This document shows positions 51,549-60,746 of a DNA stretch of 64,000 bases, piece by piece (positions within the stretch are counted from its first letter, which is position 1; each line of letters starts with the position of its first letter). Under the pieces are notes generated by a model. It was not told the origin of the DNA and made no database searches. It saw only the letters and a list, made by a program, of their open reading frames with translations. Source of the DNA: a bacterium. GTDB lineage: Bacteria; UBA4055. Location: contig JAKQBN010000078.1 in the NCBI GenBank assembly GCA_029559475.1, positions 21,073 to 85,072 on the forward strand. Direction: 5' to 3'. A program made the position numbers and the translations under genes.

Positions 51549-52301
51549 TTAGATCTTTGTCAGGATTTCACTTCCATGTTCCGTCACAAGTATTGTGTGC
51601 TCGAACTGTGCGGAAAGCGATCTGTCTTTTGTAGTTACCGTCCATCCGTCAGATTTAGATGTTATTACTTCATAGCCGCCTTCGTTGATCATGGGTTCGA
51701 TCGTGAAGCACATTCCCGGTTTCAGCCTGATTTTATTGAGAGTAGTATAAAAATGATAAACATGCGGATCTTCATGGAACTCGCTGCCTATTCCGTGCCC
51801 TCCGTATTCCCTGACGATCGAATATCCGAATTTCGTGATGTATTTTTCGATCGCTTTTCCGACTTCATATAAATAGATGTTAGGTTTTACAGCCTCGATA
51901 CCTCTGTACATCGCATTTTCCGTACGTTCTGAAAGAAGTCTCGCATTATCTGAAACGTTTCCTATCATGAACATTCTGGATGTATCGCCGAAATATCCGT
52001 CCAAAATAACCGTAATATCAATATTTAATATGTCTCCGTCTTTTAAGACCTGAGAAGACGAAGGAATGCCGTGGCAGACCACTTCATTTACCGAAGTACA
52101 TACGCTTTTCGGATAGCCGTGATAATTTAAAGGGGCAGGAATTGCGCCGCTCTTTATTATAAATTCGTGGCAGAGAGCATTTATACGTTCGGTCGTCTCT
52201 CCTTCGTTAACAAAAGGAGCTATATAATCAAGCACTTCGGCTGCTAGTTTCCCCGCGCTGCGCATTTTGATTATTTCCGCGCGGTTCTTTAATCTGATCA
52301 T
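51549..52301 (-). CDS. map: Methionine aminopeptidase, type I
   Basis: MetAP removes the initiator methionine. The 250-residue protein has LNYHGYPKSVCTSVNEVVCHGIP, the metal-binding Asp pair in NIDITVILDGYFGDTSRMF, REYGGHGIGSEFHEDPHV and FTIEPMINEGG, all typical of type Ia. It starts with an ATG overlapping the ribH stop by 1 base (TAATG). It is followed by queH. No N-terminal zinc-finger extension is present. Confidence 0.97.
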   Translation of the reverse strand: MIRLKNRAEIIKMRSAGKLAAEVLDYIAPFVNEGETTERINALCHEFIIKSGAIPAPLNYHGYPKSVCTSVNEVVCHGIPSSSQVLKDGDILNIDITVILDGYFGDTSRMFMIGNVSDNARLLSERTENAMYRGIEAVKPNIYLYEVGKAIEKYITKFGYSIVREYGGHGIGSEFHEDPHVYHFYTTLNKIRLKPGMCFTIEPMINEGGYEVITSKSDGWTVTTKDRSLSAQFEHTILVTEHGSEILTKI

Positions 52302-52807
52302 TATTTAGCTTTTTTATTAGTTAGACGTTTGTCATCTTTTTCGATCTCTTTAAACAAATTTGCCATTTCAATTGCCGAAAGCATTGCGTCCCATCCTTTA
52401 TTGCCAGATTTCGAACCGGCTCTTTCTATAGCCTGTTCTATCGAATCTGTGGTCAGAACACCGAAAATGACAGGTTTGTTGCTTTCCAGGCTAACGTGTG
52501 CTATTCCTTTTGAAACTTCGGAAGCAACGTATTCAAAATGCGGTGTGTTGCCTCTAATTACGGCTCCCAGGCATACTATCGCATCATATTTATCTTTGTG
52601 AATGTTCGTCAGCTTCTGGGCAGTAAGCGGGATCTCGAACGCGCCAGGAACCATGATAAGGTCCAGTTTTTCTTTATCCCCGCCGTGCCGGATGAAACAG
52701 TCTTCAGCTCCGCCTATCAGCCTAGCAGTAATAAGTTCATTGAATCTTGATCCTACAACGGCTATTTTTAATCCTTCAGCCTTAAGTTGTCCGTTTATTT
52801 TTTTCAT
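52301..52807 (-). CDS. ribH: 6,7-dimethyl-8-ribityllumazine synthase
   Basis: RibH condenses the ribityl-aminopyrimidine with dihydroxybutanone phosphate, the penultimate riboflavin step. The 168-residue subunit shows [51 protein letters not shown] with His at the active site, and [17 protein letters not shown]. Start at the ATG at 52807, six bases after GGAGAC; an upstream ATG (52810) is three bases nearer the site. No other riboflavin gene is in the window. Confidence 0.97.
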   Translation of the reverse strand: MKKINGQLKAEGLKIAVVGSRFNELITARLIGGAEDCFIRHGGDKEKLDLIMVPGAFEIPLTAQKLTNIHKDKYDAIVCLGAVIRGNTPHFEYVASEVSKGIAHVSLESNKPVIFGVLTTDSIEQAIERAGSKSGNKGWDAMLSAIEMANLFKEIEKDDKRLTNKKAK

Positions 52808-52823
52808 CATAGTCTCCGGTCTT

Positions 52824-54404
52824 TTAATTTAATTCTTTCTGATTTTGACTTACAGGAACCCTTATTGAGAATTCCGTGCCTTTTCCGACTTCTGATTCAA
52901 ATGTGACAGAAGCGCTGTAAGGTTTTAAGAGCGAGAGGACACTGTCGAGTCCCAGACCCGTACCGTTAGGTTCTTCGCCTTTGGCGTCTTTAAATTTTGG
53001 TTTCGTGGTAAAAAACGGCTCGAATATTTTGTCTTGTATATCCTGAGGTATTCCCTTCCCGGTATCTTTTATCTTAATTATTATATAATCGTTTTCATAA
53101 TACATTCTGATATCCATCTTTTTTACCGGAGTATCCCACATCGCATCAATTCCGTTCTTTATAATATTGACAAAACTCTGCGAAAAATCCGAATAAAGAC
53201 CGTAAATGATCGGAAGATCAGGCTGAATAGCAAAAGCTTTTTCTATCTTGTTCTTGAAGAACTGGTTGGCATATAAGAATTCTAGCTCCTGCTCCATTAC
53301 GTTAGCGAGATTCAGCGCTTCTTTAGTTGTCGACTGCTGATCGCGGGATTTGGACATCATGTTCTTAATGATCTTTGAAAGCTTGCTCACAGACTGATCT
53401 ATAAGCTCAAAGAACTTCATAATATCATTAAGGTTTTCATTTACTTCAGCATCCTGGCCGTATTTTTCAGCGAGCTTTTCTTTAAATTTTATTATCCTGG
53501 AATGCTGAAGCTGTGCGCTGCTTTTTATGCTCGTGAGGGGAGTACTCATGTTGTGTGCAACCCCTTGAAGCATCATTCCGAATTCAACCAGCTTGGACTG
53601 GTTTTGTAGTTTTAATTCGAATGATTTATTCTCTGACTCAAGCCTTTTCTGTTCCCTCATATCCCTTCCTATCCCGAGACTGCCTATAACCTTTCCGTTG
53701 TGTACCAGCGATGAGATAGATAAATGAATAGGTATCTCTTCCCCATTCTTGGCCTGGTAGAGTACTTCTCCTGCGAACTTTCCTGTTTCCTCAAGCGATT
53801 TGAACAAAGTCTTTATATTTTCTTCCTGATCTTTATTCTTAACGAGGAAATCAGCTATATGTTTACCTGTCATTTCTTCTTTTGAATAACCAAGGATCTT
53901 TGTCAGAGAAGAATTAACATGATTGATTTTTATCTTCGTGTCCGTACCGTATATAGTGTACAGATCCGTCAGAGAATTGTAAATTGACATGAATAGCGTA
54001 TTAACTTCAGAATCCTCAGTCCTGAGCTTGAAAGAACTGAATTTTAAGAGCAGACCTACTATATTGTTATTATCGTCAAGGATCGGATTGATTTTCATTG
54101 AGATGGATGTTACTCTCTGCTTATAATCGACCAGATCAAGCCTCGTAAGTCCTTCTTTGAATTTTTTTAACAGCGCATTCCTGATTATATTCTGGAATCT
54201 GATTTTATCTCTGTCGTGGATCGAGTTCAGAATATTCGTACCGAAAAGTTCTGCCCTTGGCTTGTTCATGAGCGTGCAGAATTTTAGATTGCAGTCGATG
54301 ATCTTGAAATAATTGTTTATCTCAACGAATATATCCTGAGCAATATCGATATAATCCTGTGCTACGGATCCTTTTCTCAGATACAGTTCTTTAAAATCTG
54401 TCAT
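52824..54404 (-). CDS. PAS-domain sensor histidine kinase
   Basis: The 526-residue protein has no membrane helix, so a cytosolic sensor is likely. Two or three PAS-like domains occupy the N-terminal 240 residues ([44 protein letters not shown]). A histidine-kinase dimerisation domain with [19 protein letters not shown] (phospho-acceptor His) follows, then an ATPase domain ([34 protein letters not shown]). The start overlaps gpmI by 4 bases. No response regulator is nearby. The signal is unknown. Confidence 0.92.
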   Translation of the reverse strand: MTDFKELYLRKGSVAQDYIDIAQDIFVEINNYFKIIDCNLKFCTLMNKPRAELFGTNILNSIHDRDKIRFQNIIRNALLKKFKEGLTRLDLVDYKQRVTSISMKINPILDDNNNIVGLLLKFSSFKLRTEDSEVNTLFMSIYNSLTDLYTIYGTDTKIKINHVNSSLTKILGYSKEEMTGKHIADFLVKNKDQEENIKTLFKSLEETGKFAGEVLYQAKNGEEIPIHLSISSLVHNGKVIGSLGIGRDMREQKRLESENKSFELKLQNQSKLVEFGMMLQGVAHNMSTPLTSIKSSAQLQHSRIIKFKEKLAEKYGQDAEVNENLNDIMKFFELIDQSVSKLSKIIKNMMSKSRDQQSTTKEALNLANVMEQELEFLYANQFFKNKIEKAFAIQPDLPIIYGLYSDFSQSFVNIIKNGIDAMWDTPVKKMDIRMYYENDYIIIKIKDTGKGIPQDIQDKIFEPFFTTKPKFKDAKGEEPNGTGLGLDSVLSLLKPYSASVTFESEVGKGTEFSIRVPVSQNQKELN

Positions 54405-55939
54405 ACAATTTTATTCCTGAATAAAACTTTACCTGTCATCTCGGTAGGAATTTCGAGATCCATAAGTTTAAGTATCGTCGGGGCTATGTCACCCAGTTTG
54501 CCGTCCTGAAGTTCAATATCGTGTTTAGTTATAAGAAAAGGAACTTTATTTTTGGTATGGGCTGTGAAAGGAACACTGCCGTCCATCATGTATTCCGCAT
54601 TTCCATGATCTGCAGTAATTATCAGGATATATTCATTCCTTATAGCTGAGCTGAATATTTTCCCCATGCACCTGTCAACGGTCTCTACGGCCTTTTTTGC
54701 AGCTTCGAATATCCCAGTATGACCGACCATATCGCAGTTCGCAAAGTTAAGAATTATCAGGCTGTACAGATCTTTATCCATCTCTTTTAAAACAGATTCA
54801 CAAACTTCATTTGCGGACATTTCAGGCTGCATATCGTAGGTGGCCACTTTGGGTGACGGTATCAGAATACGTTCCTCGCCCGGGAATTCCTTCTCATCTC
54901 CTCCGTTGAAGAAAAACGTAACATGGGCATATTTTTCAGTTTCGGCGATCCTAAGCTGTTTTAAGCCTGCGTCAGATACCACTTCTCCGAGAATGTTGTT
55001 CATATAAACTTTCGGATACAGAACTTTAAAGGGAAAATCCTCCCTGTATTCTGTCATTGTAACATAATTAAGATCGAGCTTTTTTGTTTCGAACGGCAGG
55101 GGCTCGAGACAGTTTAAAGCTATCGATATCTCTCTTGCCCTGTCCGCTCTGTAGTTAAAGAATATCACTGAATCACCGTTTGATATTTTTGCAAGCGGTT
55201 TTGCTTTCAAGCAGACCGCGCACGGTTTGATAAACTCATCTGTAATACCGTTCGAATATGAATTTTTAATGATATCTTCTGCTGTAAGATCATCTTCTAC
55301 AGCAACCGGATCCGTAAGAACATCATACGCTGCTTTGATCCTCTCCCAGCGATTATCCCTGTCCATAGAGTAATATCTGCCTGAAACCGAGGCGATTTTC
55401 GCGGTGTAGTCTTTTAAAAATATCTCCAGATCTCTGATAAAACCTATCGCGCTTTCCGGTGGGGTATCCCTTCCGTCGGTAAAAGCATGAATGTAGACTT
55501 TTTTAAGACCGGATTTATCGGCGGATATTATTAGCTGCTTCAAATGCTCAAATGATGAGTGTACGTCTCCGTCCGAGAGAAGTCCCTGAATATGAAGTGA
55601 TGAATCATTTCTTCTTACTGATTCAAACAACTCGTTAAGCACCTCGTTCTTCCCGAATTCGCCGTCCTCGATGGATTTGTGGATCCTGGCGATGTCCTGA
55701 AAGACCACTCTTCCAGCTCCTATATTCAGATGTCCGACCTCGCTGTTGCCCATTGTTCCTTTGGGAAGGCCTACTTCAAATCCGGAACAGGATAATAATG
55801 TATGCGGATATTCATTAAATATTTTATCCAAATTCGGTTTAACTGCCCTGGTGACGGCATTGAATTCGTAATCCGGTCCCGAGCCGAAACCGTCTAGAAT
55901 ACAGAGCATAACTTTATTTTTATTTTTTTTAGTATCCAA
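54401..55939 (-). CDS. gpmI: 2,3-bisphosphoglycerate-independent phosphoglycerate mutase
   Basis: iPGM interconverts 3- and 2-phosphoglycerate in glycolysis using two Mn ions and a phosphoserine. The 512-residue protein shows LCILDGFG, the phosphoserine motif KGTMGNSEVGHLNIGAG, HAFTDGRDTPP, RYYSMDRDNRWER, and the late NFANCDMVGHTG and TADHGNAEYM metal sites. It overlaps the histidine-kinase start by 4 bases and the preceding gene by 11 bases. Confidence 0.97.
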   Translation of the reverse strand: MDTKKNKNKVMLCILDGFGSGPDYEFNAVTRAVKPNLDKIFNEYPHTLLSCSGFEVGLPKGTMGNSEVGHLNIGAGRVVFQDIARIHKSIEDGEFGKNEVLNELFESVRRNDSSLHIQGLLSDGDVHSSFEHLKQLIISADKSGLKKVYIHAFTDGRDTPPESAIGFIRDLEIFLKDYTAKIASVSGRYYSMDRDNRWERIKAAYDVLTDPVAVEDDLTAEDIIKNSYSNGITDEFIKPCAVCLKAKPLAKISNGDSVIFFNYRADRAREISIALNCLEPLPFETKKLDLNYVTMTEYREDFPFKVLYPKVYMNNILGEVVSDAGLKQLRIAETEKYAHVTFFFNGGDEKEFPGEERILIPSPKVATYDMQPEMSANEVCESVLKEMDKDLYSLIILNFANCDMVGHTGIFEAAKKAVETVDRCMGKIFSSAIRNEYILIITADHGNAEYMMDGSVPFTAHTKNKVPFLITKHDIELQDGKLGDIAPTILKLMDLEIPTEMTGKVLFRNKIV

Positions 55940-56681
55940 AATAAAATCCTATTCCGTAAGTTACACCTTTGAAATCGAGATCGGGAACATTTTTCGCCGA
56001 TTCGAATCCGTAATTGAGTACGCCGTCCTCAGAAACAAACGCGTAAGTATATCCGACCGAGGCACCCAGAGCGATTTTCGAATTAATATAAAATCTAAGG
56101 CCGTTCTGTGCGGAAAACACATAAAGATCAGATGTGTAGACCGCGGATCTGTTATATTTATAAAGATCTCTGTCAGGATCGAATGAATCGCACATATCTT
56201 CGAACGTCTGGTCTGAGTAATCCTGGCTGAACATTATCTCTATTCCTCCGTAACCACCGCTAAAAGAGCCGTAGAACTGAAACGGTCCGTATACGGATTT
56301 TCTGTAATTCACGGTCAGAGCCGTATATGAGATCTTATATCTAACAGCCCTGTCGAGTCTGACAAATGATGTATCATCTGCGACAGTTACCATTTTCTGT
56401 GAAATATCGTATCCCTGAAAATACTGAAGTCCTGCTCCGAAAGCCTGATTAAGATTGCCGGTGATCTCTCCGCCGTACAAATAAATAAATTCATCAAAAT
56501 CATCCACGCCGAAACTGCCGGTATAATCACCAATTGAATTTATAAATGTCGGGAAATAAATAAAATGACCTGCGAAATATCCTTTTTCAAAACCGGAGAT
56601 CATGTTCTGTTTCCCGGTTTTCTGTGCCGATAAAGTCGTGATTATTAGAAGAAACAATATTAAAATCCATGATCTGCGCAT
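55929..56681 (-). CDS. Outer-membrane beta-barrel-like protein of unknown function
   Basis: The 250-residue protein has a signal peptide (MRRSWILILFLLIITTLSA) and alternating strands with a C-terminal aromatic pattern (LDFKGVTYGIGFYFGY), as in small outer-membrane barrels; examples are FQFYGSFSGGYGGIEIMF and KIALGASVGYTYAFVSED. The start at 56681 is ten bases after GGAGG; a longer frame begins at 56747 but its first residues look like a spurious helix. It overlaps gpmI by 11 bases and heads the nine-gene minus-strand run. No family recognised. Confidence 0.7.
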   Translation of the reverse strand: MRRSWILILFLLIITTLSAQKTGKQNMISGFEKGYFAGHFIYFPTFINSIGDYTGSFGVDDFDEFIYLYGGEITGNLNQAFGAGLQYFQGYDISQKMVTVADDTSFVRLDRAVRYKISYTALTVNYRKSVYGPFQFYGSFSGGYGGIEIMFSQDYSDQTFEDMCDSFDPDRDLYKYNRSAVYTSDLYVFSAQNGLRFYINSKIALGASVGYTYAFVSEDGVLNYGFESAKNVPDLDFKGVTYGIGFYFGY

Positions 56682-56845
56682 ATTTTCTGGATCCTCCGAT
56701 CTCTTAGTTATCTTGATTATAATAAATATTACTGCAATTATCAACAAATTTTACTGCTTTTTGTATTGATTAATCTATATAATTTCTTATATTCACATTA
56801 TTGCCCGCTCTATGTCGGGTAGTTAATAATAAAACGGAGGTTCTG

Positions 56846-57802
56846 ATGCGTAATTTTCTATTAATTGCAGTTGCTGTGTCAATATTTTCTTTTGTTCTGT
56901 CCTCATGCGCTCCGAGCCAGGGCATAAAAGATTCGAAATACGGTCCGGATGATCCTTCAAGCAAGATCGTGATCGAAGAAGACCTCAGCAAAAGAGACAT
57001 GATCGACGGCTACAGGATCAAAGTCGCTTCTGTTGATACCGAAAAAGACGCTCTTATGATAGAAAAGCAGATCGCGGAATCCGTTCAGGAACCTGTATAT
57101 GTTGAATTCATAGTTGATAAGTATATGATCTATGCGGGTGACTGTCAGACAAAAGACGAGGCGAACCTTCTGAAAGACAAACTTACGGCTTCAGGCTTTG
57201 ATAAAATTTATTCAGTCCCAAAAAAAGTTTACAAGAAAATTCCTATAGCCCAGGATCCTGCTGAAGATACAACTGAGCCTGAAGCTACTGCAGTTACAGC
57301 AGCCGAAAGTTTTAATAAAGTGATCGGCTACAGAGTACAGATCTTTGCCGCTAAGGAGAAAGCTAACGCCGAAAAGATCAAGTCTATGGCTTCAAAAGAG
57401 ATCAATGAAAGAATATATATTGTTCTGGCGGAAGACAATCTTTATAAAGTACAAGTCGGAGATTACCTCTCAAAGATAGACGCTGAAAAAATGAAAGATC
57501 AGATTAAAAGCCTTCCTAATTATTCTGACGCTTTTGTTCAGAATACATATATATACTATGACAGATCTATAAATTCAGGCGATTATTACGTTCAGATCGG
57601 AGCTTTCTCTACAAAAGAATCAGCAGATGAATTTATAGCAAAAAAACTTACTGATCTTGGTTATACCAACGCTTCCGTTTTCGAAGATAAAAACCTTTTC
57701 AAAGTGCTGGTCGGAGGATACAAAACCAACCTAGAAGCTTCTGAAATTAAAGAGAAACTGAAAACAGACGGTTTTGAAGGAACCTGGATAATACAGAAAT
57801 AG
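56846..57802 (+). CDS. Lipoprotein with three SPOR domains
   Basis: The 318-residue protein has a lipoprotein signal (MRNFLLIAVAVSIFSFVLSSC, Cys21) and three SPOR repeats, each of about 75 residues: DGYRIKVASVDTEKDALMI, IGYRVQIFAAKEKANAEKI, and DYYVQIGAFSTKESADEF, with matching KVQVGDY and KVLVGGY strands. SPOR domains bind glycan strands lacking stem peptides, at division sites. ACGGAGG precedes the ATG by five bases; a TATAAT lies at 56778-56783. It ends at a terminator 15 bases downstream. Confidence 0.9.
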   Translation: MRNFLLIAVAVSIFSFVLSSCAPSQGIKDSKYGPDDPSSKIVIEEDLSKRDMIDGYRIKVASVDTEKDALMIEKQIAESVQEPVYVEFIVDKYMIYAGDCQTKDEANLLKDKLTASGFDKIYSVPKKVYKKIPIAQDPAEDTTEPEATAVTAAESFNKVIGYRVQIFAAKEKANAEKIKSMASKEINERIYIVLAEDNLYKVQVGDYLSKIDAEKMKDQIKSLPNYSDAFVQNTYIYYDRSINSGDYYVQIGAFSTKESADEFIAKKLTDLGYTNASVFEDKNLFKVLVGGYKTNLEASEIKEKLKTDGFEGTWIIQK

Positions 57803-57815
57803 ATAAACGGTAATT

Positions 57816-57850
57816 AAAAAATACTCCATGTAATTCGGAGTGTTTTTTTA
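57816..57850 (+). terminator. Rho-independent terminator
   Basis: AATACTCC pairs with GGAGTGTT (57821-57843 region) around an 8-9-base loop, flanked by A- and T-runs. It separates the SPOR gene from dsbD. Confidence 0.75.
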
Positions 57851-57858
57851 ATTTCTTC

Positions 57859-57887
57859 TTGACTATGTAGTGATTTTGCTATATATT
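57859..57887 (+). promoter_or_regulatory. Sigma-70-type promoter for dsbD-trx
   Basis: TTGACT (57859-57864) and TATATT (57882-57887) with 17-base spacing lie 30 bases before the dsbD ATG. Confidence 0.65.
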
Positions 57888-57916
57888 GCTTTGTTTAAAT
57901 AACGAAGGCGGCTCAA

Positions 57917-59806
57917 ATGAAAAAGCTGTTTATATACGTGCTGGTCTTATCGTCCCTGATTTTCAGTCAGGTAAAAGATTTCGATCCGGAGAAAAACGTA
58001 TCTGTTGATCACTGGCTTGACAGACCAAATATTAAACAGGGCGAAAATTTTAAACTTTTAATTTCTGTTGGTGTGCCTGACGGTTTTCATATTACAGAAG
58101 GCGAATATTTTTACTTTGACACAACGAAATTCCCTGATTTGAAACCGGAAGGGAAAAATCTTTCAGGTAAAAGTTCACACAAAAATGAACCCGTATATAA
58201 AGGAACCGTATCATACGTTTTTGAAGGTCAACTTAAGGATTCCCTTGAGAAATCGATTACGGTCGCATATCAGATATGTTCAGAAACTGACGACGAATCC
58301 TGTTTTATGCCTGTTGAAAGGGAATTAAATATCGATTTCAGCAAAGCCGATCCTGAAAAATTCATAATTGAAAACATGCCTGTTGTAAAAGAGAAGACAA
58401 AATCCGATCCTGATGAAAAATCGGTCGGAGATGTATTTGATGCTTTTTCAGAAAATGAAAGCGATAAGACCATTGAAGAAAAACTCGCGGCTATTCTTGA
58501 AGGATCAGAGACCTGGACACTTCTTGTTTTCCTGATTGCGTTTTTGGGCGGAATCCTCGACAGTATGACGCCTTGTGTATATCCGGTAATCCCTGTAGTT
58601 ATATCTTACATGGGTGCGAAATCCGAAAAAAAGAAATCGGCAGGGTTCTTCCTTTCTCTCTTTTTTGTTATCGGTCTGGCAGTAACCTATTCTATCGTCG
58701 GGCTCCTTGCGTCTTTTTTAGGAGGAATATTCGGTGTAGGTGATATTGCAGCTAACCCTTATGTAAGAATCGTGATCGCACTTATTTTCACGATCCTGGC
58801 ACTCAGTATGTTCGGAGTGTGGGAAATGAGTATAATCTCATCAGATCAGCAGACTAAATGGATGAAGAAAGGTAAGGAAAGCAAAGGTATCTTAGGCGCA
58901 ATGATAATCGGCATGGTAAGCGGAGTGGTTGCAGCTCCGTGCGTTGGTCCTGTTCTTGCTGTTCTATTGATCCACGTAGCTACGGCAGGCGACATTTTAT
59001 ATGGCTGGATGCTTTTTATTGCCTTCGCTTTCGGGCTGGGTCTTTTATTTATAGTGCTCGGAACTTTTTCAGGAGCGATCAATGCGCTTCCACACGCAGG
59101 TTCATGGATGGTAAAGATCAAAAAATTCTTCGGCGTAGTAATGATCGGAGCGGCTCTTTTCTTTATAAGCATTGTAATACCCGAACAAATACTGTTCGGG
59201 CTGATAGCCTTACTATCTATTCTTCTTTCCTTATATATAGGGGCGTTTTCTCCGTTGAATAAAGACGATGCTAATTTCTTTTCTTATCTTGGAAAAACGA
59301 TAGGTCTATTTATTTTTGCAGTGGGTATTATCTTCGCCCTTAAAACTGTTGCGCATTATACTGATCTTCCTTTTGCAGGATCGGCCGTTTCTCAAATAGA
59401 AATTTCTAAAGATCATGTCGCTTTTGAAGTAACAGATTCAGACACGCTGTTGATCGAAAAAGCTATAGCTTCATTAGAAAATTCCGGAAAACTTGTTATG
59501 GTAGATATGTGGGCTAAATGGTGTATGAACTGCATAGAACTTGATAAAGTGACATGGAATAATCCCGGTGTCATTGAATTTTCAAAAGAAAATTTGATTC
59601 CGATTAAACTTGACTTTACCGATAAAGATAGCGAATTTTCAAAGAAATATATTGCGCAGTATAAAGATTACGGCGCAACTAACATTCCTCTCATTCTTTT
59701 CATTAACGGCGAAGGAAAAGTCGTAGAAAAGATCCAGGGGCTGGTCGAAGGAGAAAGAATGCTTAAGAAAATGAAAAACATAGTTTCACAAATTAAACAG
59801 GAGTAA
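57917..59806 (+). CDS. dsbD: Thiol:disulfide interchange protein DsbD
   Basis: DsbD passes electrons from cytosolic thioredoxin across the membrane to periplasmic thiols. The 629-residue protein has a signal peptide (MKKLFIYVLVLSSLIFS), an N-terminal beta domain with YQICSETDDESCFMPV, eight predicted membrane helices with the two redox cysteines in DSMTPCVYPVIPVV and GVVAAPCVGPVL, and a C-terminal thioredoxin domain with MWAKWCMNCIELDKVTW. The family length is normal. It is followed after 3 bases by a thioredoxin gene, its likely electron donor. Confidence 0.95.
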   Translation: MKKLFIYVLVLSSLIFSQVKDFDPEKNVSVDHWLDRPNIKQGENFKLLISVGVPDGFHITEGEYFYFDTTKFPDLKPEGKNLSGKSSHKNEPVYKGTVSYVFEGQLKDSLEKSITVAYQICSETDDESCFMPVERELNIDFSKADPEKFIIENMPVVKEKTKSDPDEKSVGDVFDAFSENESDKTIEEKLAAILEGSETWTLLVFLIAFLGGILDSMTPCVYPVIPVVISYMGAKSEKKKSAGFFLSLFFVIGLAVTYSIVGLLASFLGGIFGVGDIAANPYVRIVIALIFTILALSMFGVWEMSIISSDQQTKWMKKGKESKGILGAMIIGMVSGVVAAPCVGPVLAVLLIHVATAGDILYGWMLFIAFAFGLGLLFIVLGTFSGAINALPHAGSWMVKIKKFFGVVMIGAALFFISIVIPEQILFGLIALLSILLSLYIGAFSPLNKDDANFFSYLGKTIGLFIFAVGIIFALKTVAHYTDLPFAGSAVSQIEISKDHVAFEVTDSDTLLIEKAIASLENSGKLVMVDMWAKWCMNCIELDKVTWNNPGVIEFSKENLIPIKLDFTDKDSEFSKKYIAQYKDYGATNIPLILFINGEGKVVEKIQGLVEGERMLKKMKNIVSQIKQE

Positions 59807-59809
59807 TAA

Positions 59810-60130
59810 ATGAGTAAAGCAATGAAAGTAACAAAACCAACTTTTGAAAGTGAAGTTATTGCAATGGATAAGCTGACGATAGTTAAATTCGGTGCTGAGT
59901 GGTGCGGACCGTGCAAAAAACTTGATCCGATCATTGATGAGCTGGCGAACGACAATCCCGACGTAAAACTTGTATATGTTGATATAGACAACGACAGCGC
60001 TCTTGCTGCTGAATACGGAATTCTGTCCGTACCTACTACTCTGTTTTTTAAAAGCGGAAAAGTTATGTCGTCAATTATCGGTCTGGTACCTAAAGCAAAG
60101 CTTCAGTCAGTAATAGACCAGTATAAATAA
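59810..60130 (+). CDS. trxA: Thioredoxin
   Basis: The 106-residue protein has the active site WCGPC at residues 31-35 in VKFGAEWCGPCKKLDPII, and the cis-Pro segment LSVPTTLFFKSGK. It reduces protein disulfides and probably supplies dsbD. AGGAGTAATAA precedes the ATG, overlapping the dsbD end. It ends the transcript at a terminator. Confidence 0.97.
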   Translation: MSKAMKVTKPTFESEVIAMDKLTIVKFGAEWCGPCKKLDPIIDELANDNPDVKLVYVDIDNDSALAAEYGILSVPTTLFFKSGKVMSSIIGLVPKAKLQSVIDQYK

Positions 60131-60151
60131 ATATTGGATTCATATCTTAGT

Positions 60152-60181
60152 AAAAAAGACTGGTCGTGACCGGTCTTTTTT
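60152..60181. terminator. Bidirectional terminator
   Basis: AAAAAAGAC.GGTC pairs with GACC.GTCTTTTTT around a short GT loop, with a T/G mismatch. It serves trxA and the convergent AMMECR1 gene, whose stop it touches. Confidence 0.85.
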
Positions 60182-60746
60182 ACTCTTCTGAAAAATGTTC
60201 TACAGTATATATCTCTATCTTCGGCTTATTATAGAAAACAAACTCCGGGGATAATCCCGCTTTCTGACACAGATGAATAAAGAACTGTTCGTGAGTGTAT
60301 AACTGTTCCCACACTTGAGGCAGAAAAGTAGCTGAGTTGTATGAATATGACAAATAAACTCCATGCACTTTCGGTATCACTTTCTTCTTCAGATCATTAA
60401 AATCTTTATAAGAGATCTCCTGTCTTTCAGATAGTACGGATATTTCTATTTTCACACTGTCGATCTCAGATCTTGAGAGCGGAGCGAACCTGTAATCGCT
60501 GAAGGCGGAATTTTGAGCGTTTACAATGACATCAAGATATAATGGTCTGTGAGCCTCCAAAGAACCTATACAGCCCCGAAGCTCTCCTTTTTTTGTAAGT
60601 GTAACAAAACATGCTCCGTCTTTTTTTATTTCTTCAGAAAGATCGGCTGTATCAGATGCGGTCTTTAGAACTGAACCGGTTAATTTACTCAGGATGCTTT
60701 CACGAGCCAGTTTAAGCAGCAATATACGTGTTTCGGGATCTGTCAT
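60180..60746 (-). CDS. AMMECR1-domain protein
   Basis: The 188-residue protein shows the signature GELRGCIGSLEAHRPLYLDVI and SAFSDYRFAPLSRSEID, IEISVLSE and VWEQLYTHEQFFIHLCQKAGL. In prokaryotes this family is often linked to a Memo-like protein and a radical SAM enzyme, which are not adjacent here. The start overlaps the S41 protease by 4 bases. The biochemical role is unknown. Confidence 0.93.
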   Translation of the reverse strand: MTDPETRILLLKLARESILSKLTGSVLKTASDTADLSEEIKKDGACFVTLTKKGELRGCIGSLEAHRPLYLDVIVNAQNSAFSDYRFAPLSRSEIDSVKIEISVLSERQEISYKDFNDLKKKVIPKVHGVYLSYSYNSATFLPQVWEQLYTHEQFFIHLCQKAGLSPEFVFYNKPKIEIYTVEHFSEE

